Positions 25,147 through 34,387 of a stretch of DNA of 64,000 bases are shown here, piece after piece. The position numbers and the translations under genes were made by a program. This DNA is from an uncultured Muribaculaceae bacterium (GTDB lineage Bacteria; Bacteroidota; Bacteroidia; Bacteroidales; Muribaculaceae). Positions within the stretch are counted from its first letter, which is position 1. The number at the start of each line of letters is the position of its first letter. The DNA is taken from assembly GCA_910587185.1 (NCBI GenBank), contig CAJULY010000015.1, positions 1-64,000 of the forward strand, in the 5' to 3' direction. A model generated the notes under the pieces. That model did no database searches, was not told where the DNA came from, and saw nothing but the letters and a program-made list of their open reading frames with translations.

Positions 25147-26007
25147 ATGCCATCGACAACTGACGACATAATAAGAATCGATGTCGGAGCGGTGATACGC
25201 GAGCGTCTGCCGCGTCATTACCGCTACATTCCGCGTTGGCTCATAGGTCTTCTCGAGCGTATGATCTGCCAGGACAAGCTCAACGAGATGCTCGAAGTCA
25301 ACCACGGACTGAAAGACGCCGATTTCTGCCGCGGCGTCCTTGACCATCTGGAGGTCACCTACGAGGTCACCGGCGCCGGCAATCTGCCGGCCGACGGGAG
25401 GGCCATATTCGTGTGCAACCATCCGCTTGGTGGCCTCGACGGAATGATGCTCATCGACATGCTGACGCGCCGCTACGGCGAAGGGGTCAAGTTTCTTGTC
25501 AACGATCTCCTCATGGCTATAGAACCGCTCAAAGGCGTTTTTGTTCCGGTCAACAAGCACGGGCGCCAGTCGCGCGAGGCCAAAAACGCCATAGACGAGG
25601 CCCTTGCGGGCGACGCGCCGGTGATCATATTTCCGGCGGGACTGTGCTCGCGCAAGGGGAAAAAAGGGATAGTGACGGATCTGAAATGGCACAAAATGTT
25701 TGTGAACAAGGCCATCAGCAGCCGTCGCGATGTAATTCCACTCCATTTTAGCGGGCATAATTCAAAGTTTTTTTATAATTTTGCAAATCTGAGGACGCTC
25801 CTTCATATCCCGATCAATCTGGAGATGCTGCGCCTGCCGGCTGAGGTTTTCCGCAGCCGTGGCCGCAGATTCACCATAGAGGCAGGCCGCCCCATAGCGT
25901 GGCAGAGCCTCCGTGGGGGCGCCGACGCGGAGCGTCAGGCGCTTGACATCCGCCGGATAGCCTACGGGTTGCCAGCGGGAGCGTCGCGCCGCATATTAAC
26001 GAATTGA
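25147..26007 (+). CDS. glsA: PlsC-type O-acyltransferase, GlsA-like (glycine lipid synthesis)
   Basis: 286 residues. Lysophospholipid-acyltransferase fold: the HX4D region reads CNHPLGGLDGMML and the glycine/Pro motif FPAGLCSRKGKKGI. It is followed 6 bp later by a GNAT-fold N-acyltransferase gene. In Bacteroides this adjacent pair (GlsA/GlsB) makes glycine lipids and flavolipin, GlsA adding the second acyl chain through an ester bond. The assignment rests on this pairing. ATG 25147 (MPSTTDD) is chosen because the -7 box lies inside the upstream in-frame extension. Confidence 0.8.
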   Translation: MPSTTDDIIRIDVGAVIRERLPRHYRYIPRWLIGLLERMICQDKLNEMLEVNHGLKDADFCRGVLDHLEVTYEVTGAGNLPADGRAIFVCNHPLGGLDGMMLIDMLTRRYGEGVKFLVNDLLMAIEPLKGVFVPVNKHGRQSREAKNAIDEALAGDAPVIIFPAGLCSRKGKKGIVTDLKWHKMFVNKAISSRRDVIPLHFSGHNSKFFYNFANLRTLLHIPINLEMLRLPAEVFRSRGRRFTIEAGRPIAWQSLRGGADAERQALDIRRIAYGLPAGASRRILTN

Positions 26008-26013
26008 CCTTAC

Positions 26014-26943
26014 ATGAATCAGAATATCATATATGCAGTTGACGTCAGGCTCCTGAAAGAGGAGCTCACGGCTGACCGTATGTTGCGTGTCAGCAACAAG
26101 GGCGGCAACGAGATCTATGTCGTGGATGCCCGAACCGCTCCCAACGTGATGCGCGAGATAGGGCGTCTGCGCGAGATAGCGTTCCGCGCCGGGGGCGGAG
26201 GCACAGGAAAGGAGTGTGACATCGACGAATATGACCTGATGGAGCCTCCTTGCCGCCAGATGGTAGTCTGGAATCCGGAGCGCGAGGAGATCACCGGGGG
26301 CTACCGGTTCATCACGGGACGCGACATAATGTTCCGCGCTGACGGAACCCCGCGAATAGCCACGGCCCACATGTTTCGCTTCTCCGACCGTTTCATAAAC
26401 GACTACCTTCCATACACCGTGGAGCTTGGCCGCTCCTTTGTCAGGCTCGAATACCAGACCACGCGCCATGGCAACCGCGCCATCTATGCCCTCGACAATC
26501 TCTGGGACGGCCTCGGGGCGCTGACGGTGATCCATCCGGAGATAAAGTATTTCTTCGGGAAGGTGACGATGTATCCCGACTATTCGCGCCGCTGCCGCGA
26601 CATGATACTCTATTTCCTCCACCGTCATTTCCCTGACAATGACCGCCTTGTCGAGCCGATCACTCCTCTTCCGACCGACATGGACACTGAAGAGCTCGGC
26701 CGCATATTCACGGGCCGGGATTTCATGGAGGATTACCGGACGCTCAACCACGAGGTGAGGGCCCAGGGCTACAACATTCCTCCGCTTGTCAACGCCTACA
26801 TGGGGCTTTCGCCAACGATGCGCGTTTTCGGCACGGCGATCAACGACGAGTTCGGCAACGTGGAGGAGACGGGAATCCTGATAGCCTTCTCGGAAATATT
26901 CGAAGAAAAGAAAAAACGCCATATAGAAACCTACAGACCGTAA
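26014..26943 (+). CDS. glsB: GlsB-like N-acyltransferase (glycine/ornithine lipid synthesis)
   Basis: 309 residues, no signal. The family is the OlsB/GlsB acyltransferase (GNAT-like fold): GGYRFITGRDI, VELGRSFVRLEYQT, LDNLWDGLGALTVIHPEIKYFFGKVTMYPDYS. It attaches a 3-hydroxy fatty acid to the amino group of glycine (or another amino acid), the first step of amino-acid lipid synthesis. Directly downstream of the GlsA-like gene, so the two steps are encoded together. Confidence 0.82.
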   Translation: MNQNIIYAVDVRLLKEELTADRMLRVSNKGGNEIYVVDARTAPNVMREIGRLREIAFRAGGGGTGKECDIDEYDLMEPPCRQMVVWNPEREEITGGYRFITGRDIMFRADGTPRIATAHMFRFSDRFINDYLPYTVELGRSFVRLEYQTTRHGNRAIYALDNLWDGLGALTVIHPEIKYFFGKVTMYPDYSRRCRDMILYFLHRHFPDNDRLVEPITPLPTDMDTEELGRIFTGRDFMEDYRTLNHEVRAQGYNIPPLVNAYMGLSPTMRVFGTAINDEFGNVEETGILIAFSEIFEEKKKRHIETYRP

Positions 26944-26959
26944 TTTACCTCTCCGCCCG

Positions 26960-27514
26960 ATGAACACAAGCGAAAACATACCCTCTGCCTCACCTTACCG
27001 CCGCGGCGCCGACCGCGGATATATTCTCGGGCTCTGGTTCACAGCCATCTTCCTGTCGTGGATATTCTCCGCGCAGGTTCCGCTACTGTCGCTCGTCGCC
27101 GTCGCTCTGATAGCGGGCACACCGTTTCTGATCTATAAGTTTCTGCGAAAGTCGTGTCTCGCCGATCCGGGCGTGCAGGTGTCGGCTTTGTGGGTTGAGG
27201 GCATCAGCATGGTTTTCTGCGGCTCGCTGATCTGCGCGGTTGCCGTGATAGTGTATTTCAAATGGATAGATCCCGGCTATATGGCGCGTCAGCTGCAGAC
27301 ACTGGTCGATGTGTATGCCTCGACAGGCGACGAATCGCTTGCGGAGGCCGCGCGGCTGTCAAAGGCTATCCTTGACAACAACGCCGTTCCTCCGGCATCG
27401 ACGTGGACGCTCGCCATGTGGCTTTTCACCGTGTCGAGCGGATCGCTGCTTTCGGGGCTCATGGCGGTGCTGGTGAAAGCGCGCGGACTGAGATCAAGAA
27501 TAATGAACAAATGA
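26960..27514 (+). CDS. DUF4199 membrane protein
   Basis: 184 residues with four predicted membrane helices (about 22-40, 44-62, 78-103, 147-170). The pattern, with the long extracytoplasmic or cytoplasmic segment between the third and fourth helices (WIDPGYMARQLQTLVDVYAS), is that of DUF4199 proteins, which are common in Bacteroidota next to a GT2 gene. Function unknown. It begins 16 bp after glsB and is followed 15 bp later by the glycosyltransferase. Confidence 0.75.
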   Translation: MNTSENIPSASPYRRGADRGYILGLWFTAIFLSWIFSAQVPLLSLVAVALIAGTPFLIYKFLRKSCLADPGVQVSALWVEGISMVFCGSLICAVAVIVYFKWIDPGYMARQLQTLVDVYASTGDESLAEAARLSKAILDNNAVPPASTWTLAMWLFTVSSGSLLSGLMAVLVKARGLRSRIMNK

Positions 27515-27529
27515 GAATAAGCAATAAAA

Positions 27530-28507
27530 ATGGATATATCTGTTGTAGTACCCTTATATAACGAAGCCGAGTCACTGCCTGAACTCGAGCAGTGGATTGC
27601 GCGCGTCATGGACGAGCACGGTTTCAGTTACGAGATACTTTTCATCAACGACGGCAGCACGGACGAGTCGTGGGAGGTGATACGCAAGCTTTCGGAGCGC
27701 AACCCCAACGTGAAAGGCGTCTGCTTCCGCCGCAACTACGGCAAATCGCCGGCGCTGAACACAGGTTTCGCCCGCACGAAGGGCGATGTCGTAATCACCA
27801 TGGACGCCGACCTTCAGGACAGTCCCGACGAGATTCCCGAACTTTACCGCATGATCAAGGAGGAGGGTTACGATCTTGTCAGCGGCTGGAAGCAGAAACG
27901 CTATGATCCGCTGTCGAAGACGATCCCCACGAAGCTGTTCAACGCAACGGCGCGCAAGGTTTCGGGCATACACAATCTGCATGACTTCAATTGCGGGCTG
28001 AAAGCCTACAGGGGAAAAGTTGTGAAGCGCATAGAGGTCTATGGCGACATGCACCGCTACATCCCGTATCTCGCGAAGAACGCCGGCTTCAACCGCATAG
28101 GGGAGAAGGTGGTTCACCATCAGGCCCGCAAATACGGCAAATCGAAGTTCGGCCTCGACCGTTTCGTCAACGGATATCTCGATCTGGCCACTCTCTGGTT
28201 CACGAACAAATTCGGCGTCAAGCCGATGCATTTCTTCGGCCTTCTCGGAAGCCTGATGTTCGTTCTGGGTTTCATTTCGATCATCGTTGTCGGAGCTATG
28301 AAGCTCTACAACATGTATTCCGGCAACGAATACATACTCGTGACCGAGTCGCCCTATTTCTATCTTGCGCTCGCCACGATGATCCTCGGCACGCAGCTGT
28401 TCCTGACCGGATTCCTCGGCGAGCTGATAGTGCGCAACTCTCCGCGCCGCAACGATTACGAGATTGAGGAGGAGATCAGAATAGCCGGATCGGAGGCAAA
28501 AAAATGA
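27530..28507 (+). CDS. GT2 glycosyltransferase, DPM1/GtrB type
   Basis: 325 residues. The GT2 domain (1-230) starts ISVVVPLYNEAESLPELEQW and shows FINDGSTDESW, MDADLQDSPDEIPELY (DXD) and GWKQKRYDPLSKTIPTKLFN. Two C-terminal membrane helices (about 236-262 and 278-302) match the polyprenyl-phosphate glycosyltransferase subgroup. It likely moves a sugar onto undecaprenyl phosphate or a similar carrier for envelope glycans. The next gene overlaps its stop by 4 bp. Confidence 0.85.
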   Translation: MDISVVVPLYNEAESLPELEQWIARVMDEHGFSYEILFINDGSTDESWEVIRKLSERNPNVKGVCFRRNYGKSPALNTGFARTKGDVVITMDADLQDSPDEIPELYRMIKEEGYDLVSGWKQKRYDPLSKTIPTKLFNATARKVSGIHNLHDFNCGLKAYRGKVVKRIEVYGDMHRYIPYLAKNAGFNRIGEKVVHHQARKYGKSKFGLDRFVNGYLDLATLWFTNKFGVKPMHFFGLLGSLMFVLGFISIIVVGAMKLYNMYSGNEYILVTESPYFYLALATMILGTQLFLTGFLGELIVRNSPRRNDYEIEEEIRIAGSEAKK

Positions 28508-29037
28508 AACGTAAAGGATTGGCCGGGATGAAAGCTCTTGCAGCCGTTGTGGCGGCTGTCACGGCGCTGTGGATCGGCTACGGGTGCAACACCTCGGGGT
28601 GCACGGAGAATCAGAGCGCTCTGCCGCTGGCGGGATTCTGTTCGTCGGAAACAGGCGCAGCCATCTCCGTGAGCAACATGGAAGTGCGCGGTCTCGGCGC
28701 CCCTGACGATTCGGTGCTCTACGCCGCTGAATCCTCGGGCCGCTCGGAGGTTTATCTGCCGTTCCGCTCTACGCAGAACAACACGACTTATCTGTTCACG
28801 TATCACGCCGACTCGGTCACTACGGTCACCGACCGGATCGCTTTCACCTACGACGCCGAACCTCGGTTCGTTTCCGAGGAGTGCGGCGCCATGTTCTTCT
28901 ACCGCATAACAAAGGTGGATTATACCACCAACCTGATAGATTCGGTCGTTGTCACCGATTCGCTGATCAACAACCTGAACATCAAACGCATACTCATATA
29001 TTTCCGAACAGGCCAGAATCCCGATGAAAACGACTGA
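28504..29037 (+). CDS. DUF6452 family lipoprotein-like protein
   Basis: 177 residues. An N-terminal hydrophobic segment (LAAVVAAVTALWIGYGC) ends in a Cys, then NTSGCTENQSALPLAGFCS, the family's recognisable Cys-containing start. The rest is beta-rich (VEVRGLGAPDDSVLY-type segment, YLPFRSTQNNTTYLFTYH, RFVSEECGAMFFYRI) and ends LNIKRILIYFR. This fits DUF6452, which in this phylum is regularly followed by DUF6048, as here. Function unknown; envelope-associated. Confidence 0.75.
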   Translation: MKRKGLAGMKALAAVVAAVTALWIGYGCNTSGCTENQSALPLAGFCSSETGAAISVSNMEVRGLGAPDDSVLYAAESSGRSEVYLPFRSTQNNTTYLFTYHADSVTTVTDRIAFTYDAEPRFVSEECGAMFFYRITKVDYTTNLIDSVVVTDSLINNLNIKRILIYFRTGQNPDEND

Positions 29038-29944
29038 ACGCATAAAGATCTGTCTGACGGTTGTCTGTCTGGCGCTGGTCATGGCCATGCAGCCCTACGC
29101 GCAACGGCGCGTGACACCCGTCGAGCCTACGCCGGGCACCAAAGGCACCCCCGTGAAGAAACCGGAAAAGACGCCCTACGAAGACCGCGGACGCCTGAAA
29201 GAGCAGAAGGATGCCAAGGGAAATGTCATATTCATCGATACGGTCACGGGGCAGGAGTGGGTTGACACCACTCTGGTCAACGAGAAGACCAAGATGATGT
29301 TTCCGCTTGTCTATGCGGTTAACGCCGGCGTCAATCTCTGGGACCCTGTCATGAGATGTTTCGGCCAGAAGTACGGTCTGGGTTCGGTGTGGGGCGAGTT
29401 CAACATGCACAACCGCTATTTCGCCGCGCTTGAACTCGGAGTGGGTTCGGCGAAAATCACTCCCGAGGAGAGCAATTTCACTTTCCGCACGCCGGTGTCG
29501 CCCTTTTTCAAAATAGGACTGAGCTACAACGTGTTCTATAATTCCGATCCGCGTTACAAGTTTTTGGTCGGTGTGCGATACGGCTTCTCCCCGTTTTCCT
29601 ACCGCGTCACGGACATTTCGCTCAACGACGGTTACTGGGGGACGGACGAGAAATTCGAGATTCCCAAGCAGAACGCCACGGTCGGCTATCTTGAACTGCT
29701 TGCGGGAGTGCGTGTGAATATATTCGGAAATTTCTCCGTGGGGTGGGACGTGAGGTATCACAGTATTCTCCACGAAAGCAAGGCGCAGTATGGCGAACCT
29801 ATGTATATTCCCGGCTTCGGGAAGCGCGGGGCTGCTCTTTCGGGGAGCATAACTGTAAGTTACACTCTGGAACTGAACCCTCCCACGTCGCCGGTGGTTA
29901 ATAATAAAACAGACAAAAAACAAAAAACCACCCAGAAGAAATGA
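29024..29944 (+). CDS. DUF6048 family protein (outer-membrane barrel)
   Basis: 306 residues. Signal peptide to about residue 27 (MAMQPYAQ). A Pro/Lys-rich linker (33-55) leads to a beta-barrel-like body: FPLVYAVNAGVNLWDPV, YFAALELGVGSAKITPEE, FKIGLSYNVFYNSDPRYKFLVGVRYGFSPFSY, and WDVRYHSILHES. The barrel ends SGSITVSYTLEL, then a Lys-rich tail. It matches DUF6048. The start lies 14 bp inside the DUF6452 gene, supporting joint function in the envelope. Confidence 0.75.
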   Translation: MKTTERIKICLTVVCLALVMAMQPYAQRRVTPVEPTPGTKGTPVKKPEKTPYEDRGRLKEQKDAKGNVIFIDTVTGQEWVDTTLVNEKTKMMFPLVYAVNAGVNLWDPVMRCFGQKYGLGSVWGEFNMHNRYFAALELGVGSAKITPEESNFTFRTPVSPFFKIGLSYNVFYNSDPRYKFLVGVRYGFSPFSYRVTDISLNDGYWGTDEKFEIPKQNATVGYLELLAGVRVNIFGNFSVGWDVRYHSILHESKAQYGEPMYIPGFGKRGAALSGSITVSYTLELNPPTSPVVNNKTDKKQKTTQKK

Positions 29945-30687
29945 AAAGAATAGTCATTATCGGAGCATCGTCGGGGCTCGGAGAGCGCGTGGCGCTTGAT
30001 TTCGCGCGTTACGGATTTCATGTGGGCATAGCCGCCCGCCGCGAGGACCGGCTGAAGAGAATAAAGGATGAGTATCCCGACAGGATCCACTATAAGGTCA
30101 TCGATGTCACAGAACAGGATGCAGTTGGCCGTTTCAACGAACTGATCGAGGACATAGGAGGGATGGACATACTTCTGTATGCCTCCGGCACAGGATTTCA
30201 GGATCCGGAGCTTACGGACGAGAAGATAGAGACGACTCTCGCGGTGAATGTCACGGGATTCGCCAGAATAGTCGCGGCCGCTTACCGCTATTTCCGCTCC
30301 ACAGCCAACCTTCATCCCGGCCAGATAGCCGCAATCACTTCCGTTGCCGGAACACGCGGCATAGGGATAGCGGCGTCCTACAGCTCATCAAAACGTTTCC
30401 AGCAGCAGTTTCTGGACTCGCTCGAGCAGCTTGCCTATACGCAGCAGGTCAACGTCAGGTTCACCGACATACGGCCCGGATTCGTGCGCACCGATCTGCT
30501 GAAAGAGGACAAGGATTACCCGATGATAATGAGCGTGGATTACGCGGCTCCTCTCATAGAGCACGCCATTCTGACGCGCCGACGCCGCGCTGTGATCGAC
30601 AGCCGCTGGCTGATCGTCAACACGCTGTGGCGCATGGTGCCGCGGTGTCTGTGGAAGCGGGTCAATCTGGTGAGCCTCAGTAACTGA
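29941..30687 (+). CDS. Short-chain dehydrogenase/reductase
   Basis: 248 residues of the classical SDR fold. Cofactor motif IIGASSGLGERVALDFA (TGxxxGxG type), then LYASGTGF in place of NNAG, ITSVAG with the catalytic Ser, and YSSSK (Tyr, Lys). The Arg pairs after the glycine motif (AARREDR) suggest NADPH. Substrate unknown. It overlaps the DUF6048 gene by 4 bp. Confidence 0.82.
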   Translation: MKRIVIIGASSGLGERVALDFARYGFHVGIAARREDRLKRIKDEYPDRIHYKVIDVTEQDAVGRFNELIEDIGGMDILLYASGTGFQDPELTDEKIETTLAVNVTGFARIVAAAYRYFRSTANLHPGQIAAITSVAGTRGIGIAASYSSSKRFQQQFLDSLEQLAYTQQVNVRFTDIRPGFVRTDLLKEDKDYPMIMSVDYAAPLIEHAILTRRRRAVIDSRWLIVNTLWRMVPRCLWKRVNLVSLSN

Positions 30688-30730
30688 ACCCCTGAACTGC
30701 AATTGACGAAACCAATCATCACTAAAGAGC

Positions 30731-31189
30731 ATGACAATCATAGAAACAGGAAAGCCGGTGGCATTGTGCAGCGATCATGCCGGCTACGAAATGAAAAAAG
30801 AAATTATCGCATATCTCGCTTCGAAGGGCATAGCCACGGAGGATTTCGGGACTGACAGCGAAGCATCGTGTGATTATCCGGACTACGCCCATCCCTGCGC
30901 GCTGGCCGTAGAGTCGGGCAAGGACTATCCGGGGATAGCGATGTGCGGGTCGGGCAACGGGATAGCGATGACTCTGAACAAGCATCAGGGCATCCGCGCC
31001 GCCATCTGCTGGACGCCTGAACTTGCGCGCCTTGCGCGCGCCCACAACAACGCCAACGTGCTTGTCATGCCTGCACGTTTCATAAGCGTGGAGGCGGCCA
31101 AGGAGATCGTGGACGCGTTCCTGTCCACTCCTTTCGAGGGGGGACGCCATATCCGCCGCATAGAGAAGATTCCCGTGTCAGGGCTCTGA
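30731..31189 (+). CDS. rpiB: Ribose-5-phosphate isomerase B
   Basis: 152 residues, the normal RpiB/LacAB length. Interconverts ribose-5-P and ribulose-5-P. Signature residues: CSDHAGYEMK near the N-terminus, YPDYAHPCA, and MCGSGNGIAMTLNKHQGIRAAIC with the active-site Cys and phosphate-binding loop; NNANVLVMPARFIS. Last gene of the glsA run. It ends in a 12-bp convergent overlap with the LytTR gene. Confidence 0.93.
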   Translation: MTIIETGKPVALCSDHAGYEMKKEIIAYLASKGIATEDFGTDSEASCDYPDYAHPCALAVESGKDYPGIAMCGSGNGIAMTLNKHQGIRAAICWTPELARLARAHNNANVLVMPARFISVEAAKEIVDAFLSTPFEGGRHIRRIEKIPVSGL

Positions 31190-31912
31190 CTGATAGCGGG
31201 TGGAGGTGCCGACGAGACGTGAGTTGATGAAATCGGCAAACGTCTGCTTGTAGCTTTCGGAGACGGGAATATAGACATTCCCGAAAACAATGCGGTTGCG
31301 TTCGATGACCGTTATCCGTCGCTTGTTGACAATGAACGAGCGATGGACGCGCATGAACTGGTCGGCCGGCAGCGACTGTTCGAGAGTCTTGATGTTCATG
31401 AGAGTCATCACGGTCGAGCCTGCGGTGCAGATTTTCACATAGTCCTTGACGCCTTCGATGTAGAGAATGTCGTCGATGACTATCTGGACGAGCTTATATT
31501 CGCTTTTGACGATTATAGTGTCGCGGCGCGGAGCGTTTGCGGCCGGTTCGGGCTGCATGATCTGCAGGGCTCTTACGGCGGCTTTGTGGAATTCCTCGTA
31601 GCTTATGGGCTTCAGAAGATAATCGAGGGCGTTGACCTTGAAGCTGTCGATGGCGTATTTGTCGTAGGCCGTGGTGAAGATGATGCGTGTGGAAGAGGGA
31701 ATTATGCGGGCGAATTCCAGACCGTTGATCTGAGGCATGTTGATGTCGAGAAAAACGAGGTCTATGCCTCCTTCGAGAATGGTCTTCACGGCATCCTGGG
31801 CGGATGCGAAAGTTCCGGCGCTCTCGAGAAACGGAGTGCGCTGAATGTAGGCTTCGATAAGTTGCGAGGCAAGGGGTTCGTCGTCAATGACGCAGCATCG
31901 TAAGGTTTTCAT
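31178..31912 (-). CDS. LytTR-family response regulator
   Basis: 244 residues. The receiver domain (1-120) has CVIDDEPLA, phospho-acceptor Asp in LVFLDINMP, and the conserved Lys in YLLKPISYEEF. The LytTR DNA-binding domain (about 143-238) has DILYIEGVKDYVKI, MTLMNIKTLEQSLP and FMRVHRSFIVNKRRI. It pairs with the overlapping LytS-type kinase. Targets unknown. Related pairs in Bacteroidota often control envelope or quorum-type genes. Confidence 0.92.
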   Translation of the reverse strand: MKTLRCCVIDDEPLASQLIEAYIQRTPFLESAGTFASAQDAVKTILEGGIDLVFLDINMPQINGLEFARIIPSSTRIIFTTAYDKYAIDSFKVNALDYLLKPISYEEFHKAAVRALQIMQPEPAANAPRRDTIIVKSEYKLVQIVIDDILYIEGVKDYVKICTAGSTVMTLMNIKTLEQSLPADQFMRVHRSFIVNKRRITVIERNRIVFGNVYIPVSESYKQTFADFINSRLVGTSTRYQSEP

Positions 31913-33063
31913 AGGGATATGTCGGGGTTAGGCGACATTACGGGGGGTGTCGAAATGTCGATCGTTAGTGTGACGTTATAAGAACCGGCAGCCATTTCCA
32001 CGTCGAGGGAGTGGCGTCCGGGATATTGCAGTTCAAGGCGTCGCCGCAGATTCGCGAGGCCGATTCCGCCGTTTTCGGCGGGAGAGAGCGCCGGGTCGTA
32101 GGGATTGGCGGTGCGGAGGGTTACTGTTCCGCCGGCAGCTGTCAGGTGAATGAGCAGCGGACCGGTGGCCGATGAGCGCGTTCCGTGTTTGAAGGCGTTT
32201 TCCAGTATGTTGATGAAAAGGACGGGTGCTATGGGGTTGTTCTCGCAGTCACCGGCGTTGAAACGGATGTCGGTGATGAAGGAGGGCGACAGACGCAGAC
32301 GCATCAGCTCGACGTAGCTTTCAAGAAACCGGATTTCATCGCCGAGAATCACGGACCCCTGGTTTTCGTAGAGCATGTAGCGGAGCATCTTGCTCAGGCG
32401 GTGGATGGCGTCTTTGGCTTTTACGGGGTCGATGTCGGTCAGCACATATATGCTGTTGAGGGTGTTGAATAGAAAGTGGGGGTTGAGCTGCGCCTTGAGG
32501 TGCTGCAGCTCGGCTTCGCGCTCACGTGCCAGCGATTCGCGGCGGCTTTTTTCCATAGCGCGCAGTTTTCGCGCGATTTTCAGCGAGAGGGCGAGCCCGA
32601 GGGTCAGAATGGTCACGACGGCGTCGCGCATGATGAAACTTGCGCTGAGCCCGTAGTGGCGTTTAGGAGCGTGAATGCCTGCGATGGCTCCGGGATGCGA
32701 GGAGCCTTTGAACGCGGGCCGCATGTATTCCCAGAAAAAGTACATGGCCAATGTGGCTCCGATAAGTATGAGGAGATCCTGGATGATGAATTTGACCACA
32801 TCGGAGCGGCGTCCCGATGTGGGGTCGGTTGTCAGGCAGTAGCTGATGTAGAATGCGCTGACCCAGATTATGGATTTGAAATATGGCGCAAAACTGAACG
32901 TGGCCGAGACGTTGCGGCGCGAAAGCGAGGCGAGGACCTCAGGCACCACAAAGAGAAGCGAGATGCAGACGAGATGAATGCAGAATGTCAGTATTTTGCC
33001 CGACATCCGCTTGGTTGGTACAAACCGGCATTTTGAGTTGTTGACCATGGTTGCAAATTTCAT
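31909..33063 (-). CDS. LytS-type sensor histidine kinase
   Basis: 384 residues. Four membrane helices near the N-terminus (about 23-41, 56-76, 88-110, 145-163), then a short coiled linker (EKSRRESLAREREAELQHLKAQ) and the His_kinase domain with the phospho-His motif LNPHFLFNTLNSIYVL, followed by an HATPase region (LFINILENAFKHGT, N box; GGIGLANLRRRLE, G box). Its stop overlaps the LytTR gene start by 4 bp. The stimulus is unknown; there is no periplasmic sensor domain of note. Confidence 0.9.
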   Translation of the reverse strand: MKFATMVNNSKCRFVPTKRMSGKILTFCIHLVCISLLFVVPEVLASLSRRNVSATFSFAPYFKSIIWVSAFYISYCLTTDPTSGRRSDVVKFIIQDLLILIGATLAMYFFWEYMRPAFKGSSHPGAIAGIHAPKRHYGLSASFIMRDAVVTILTLGLALSLKIARKLRAMEKSRRESLAREREAELQHLKAQLNPHFLFNTLNSIYVLTDIDPVKAKDAIHRLSKMLRYMLYENQGSVILGDEIRFLESYVELMRLRLSPSFITDIRFNAGDCENNPIAPVLFINILENAFKHGTRSSATGPLLIHLTAAGGTVTLRTANPYDPALSPAENGGIGLANLRRRLELQYPGRHSLDVEMAAGSYNVTLTIDISTPPVMSPNPDISL

Positions 33064-33174
33064 ATAAATTTATGGAATATGCAAAAGGATTAGACGTAAA
33101 GGAGGGAAAGAATGGCCCAAAAGGCGGTTTTAACATGAAATCGGGCCTAAGAGGAGGGCTGCCGTTTTTAAATG

Positions 33175-34347
33175 TTAAGGAATTAACAGATGGAACCGTT
33201 TGTTGGCGAGGCGGGAGAGGGGGAATGTGGCGATGAGTTCAGCAGCCCGGGCGGCGGAGCCGGGACGGCTGTAGGGATTGGGGGTGACGGCTGCCTTCCG
33301 GCGTGTGGCGGGGAGGAGGGCCGTAGCGATGGCCTGACGGATGGAGGCAGCGTCGGCGGGGCAGTCGATGACTGACTCGGAGGCAAGACGTCCTTTCTGA
33401 CGGTCGCCTATATTTACGGTCGGGATGCCCATAGAGGGAACTTCGATGATTCCGCTGGAGGAGTTGCCGACAGCTGCACCGATATACCGCAGGAGGGAGA
33501 GGTAGTTGACGGCTCCGAGCGAGGGCCGGGCAACCGTGCGTCCGGGGCGAGAGGCTGTGTAGGAACGGATCATGTCGATTACCACCGCGCCGTCGGCATC
33601 GTTGTTGGGATAGGTGAATACAACGGATGATTCGGGAAAAGAGTCAAGAGCATCGAGAAGGGCGCCGAACTGGGAGGCTGCGGAGCCTTCGGAGGCAGTG
33701 GCGGGGTGGAAGGTGACCACGAGTGACCGGCGGTCAAGAGGGATTCCCAGGAGCTTTTCGAGATCTTCTTTCGGGAGCGGTTCGAGCGCGAGGGCGTTTT
33801 CCACTCCAATGGCACCTATGTTGAAGACCGTTCCGGGGTCTTCGCCCATCTGGATGACGCGGCGGCTGTGGAGGTCGGCCGAAGTCAGATGGAGGGATGA
33901 GAGTTTTGTTATGGCGTGGCGGATAGAGTCGTCGATGGCCCCTTCGGAAACTTCGCCGCCGTGGAGGTGGACGATGGGAACGCGCATGATGGTCGCGGCG
34001 GAGGCGACGGCAAGCATTTCGTAGCGGTCGCCGAGAATCACTATTATGTCGGGCAGCAGACGCTCGAACGCACCGGCCATTCCTTCGAGGCAGCGGGCAG
34101 TGGCGCGTGCGGTGTCGGGCTTGGAATCGGAGTCGGCTTCCATGGGGACTTCGGCGCTGACGGAGAATCCTTCGGCGCGGATGAGGTCGATCGTGTGACC
34201 GTAACGCTCGAGGAGGTGCATGTTCGTGGCCACGATCTGCAGCTCTACATCGGGACGCTGCGAGAGAAGGCGAGCCACGGGACTGAGCAGACCCCATTCG
34301 GCTCGGGTTCCGGTAACGATACAGACTTTGCGTTTTGCCTCAGACAT
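33175..34347 (-). CDS. Hydrolysing UDP-GlcNAc 2-epimerase family (NeuC/LegG type)
   Basis: 390 residues. This is the family that converts UDP-GlcNAc, or a diacetamido derivative of a nucleotide sugar, to free ManNAc-type sugar for sialic or legionaminic acid. Motifs: VCIVTGTRAEWGLLSP at the N-terminus, ILGDRYEMLAVASAA, PIVHLHGGEVSEGAIDDSIRHAITKLSSLHL with HGG-E, VVTFHPAT, and GNSSSGIIEVPSMGIPTVNIGDRQKGR. The start at 34347 (MSEAKRK) is chosen because the in-frame extension upstream reads through a 9-bp tandem repeat and the ATPase gene. With the CMP-nonulosonate synthetase and PtmE-like genes at 4-5.8 kb it implies a scattered nonulosonate pathway. Confidence 0.85.
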   Translation of the reverse strand: MSEAKRKVCIVTGTRAEWGLLSPVARLLSQRPDVELQIVATNMHLLERYGHTIDLIRAEGFSVSAEVPMEADSDSKPDTARATARCLEGMAGAFERLLPDIIVILGDRYEMLAVASAATIMRVPIVHLHGGEVSEGAIDDSIRHAITKLSSLHLTSADLHSRRVIQMGEDPGTVFNIGAIGVENALALEPLPKEDLEKLLGIPLDRRSLVVTFHPATASEGSAASQFGALLDALDSFPESSVVFTYPNNDADGAVVIDMIRSYTASRPGRTVARPSLGAVNYLSLLRYIGAAVGNSSSGIIEVPSMGIPTVNIGDRQKGRLASESVIDCPADAASIRQAIATALLPATRRKAAVTPNPYSRPGSAARAAELIATFPLSRLANKRFHLLIP

Positions 34348-34360
34348 AGGATAAACTTGG

Positions 34361-34387
34361 ACTAATTGGGCTAATTGGACTAATTGG
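34361..34387. repeat. 9-bp tandem repeat (A/G)CTAATTGG
   Basis: Three head-to-tail copies, ACTAATTGG, GCTAATTGG, ACTAATTGG. The stop codon of the Ca2+ ATPase gene lies inside. Similar GGGCTAATTGG(T/A)C runs occur at 53040-53064 and degenerate forms at 13988-14015 and 53360-53375. Confidence 0.7.
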
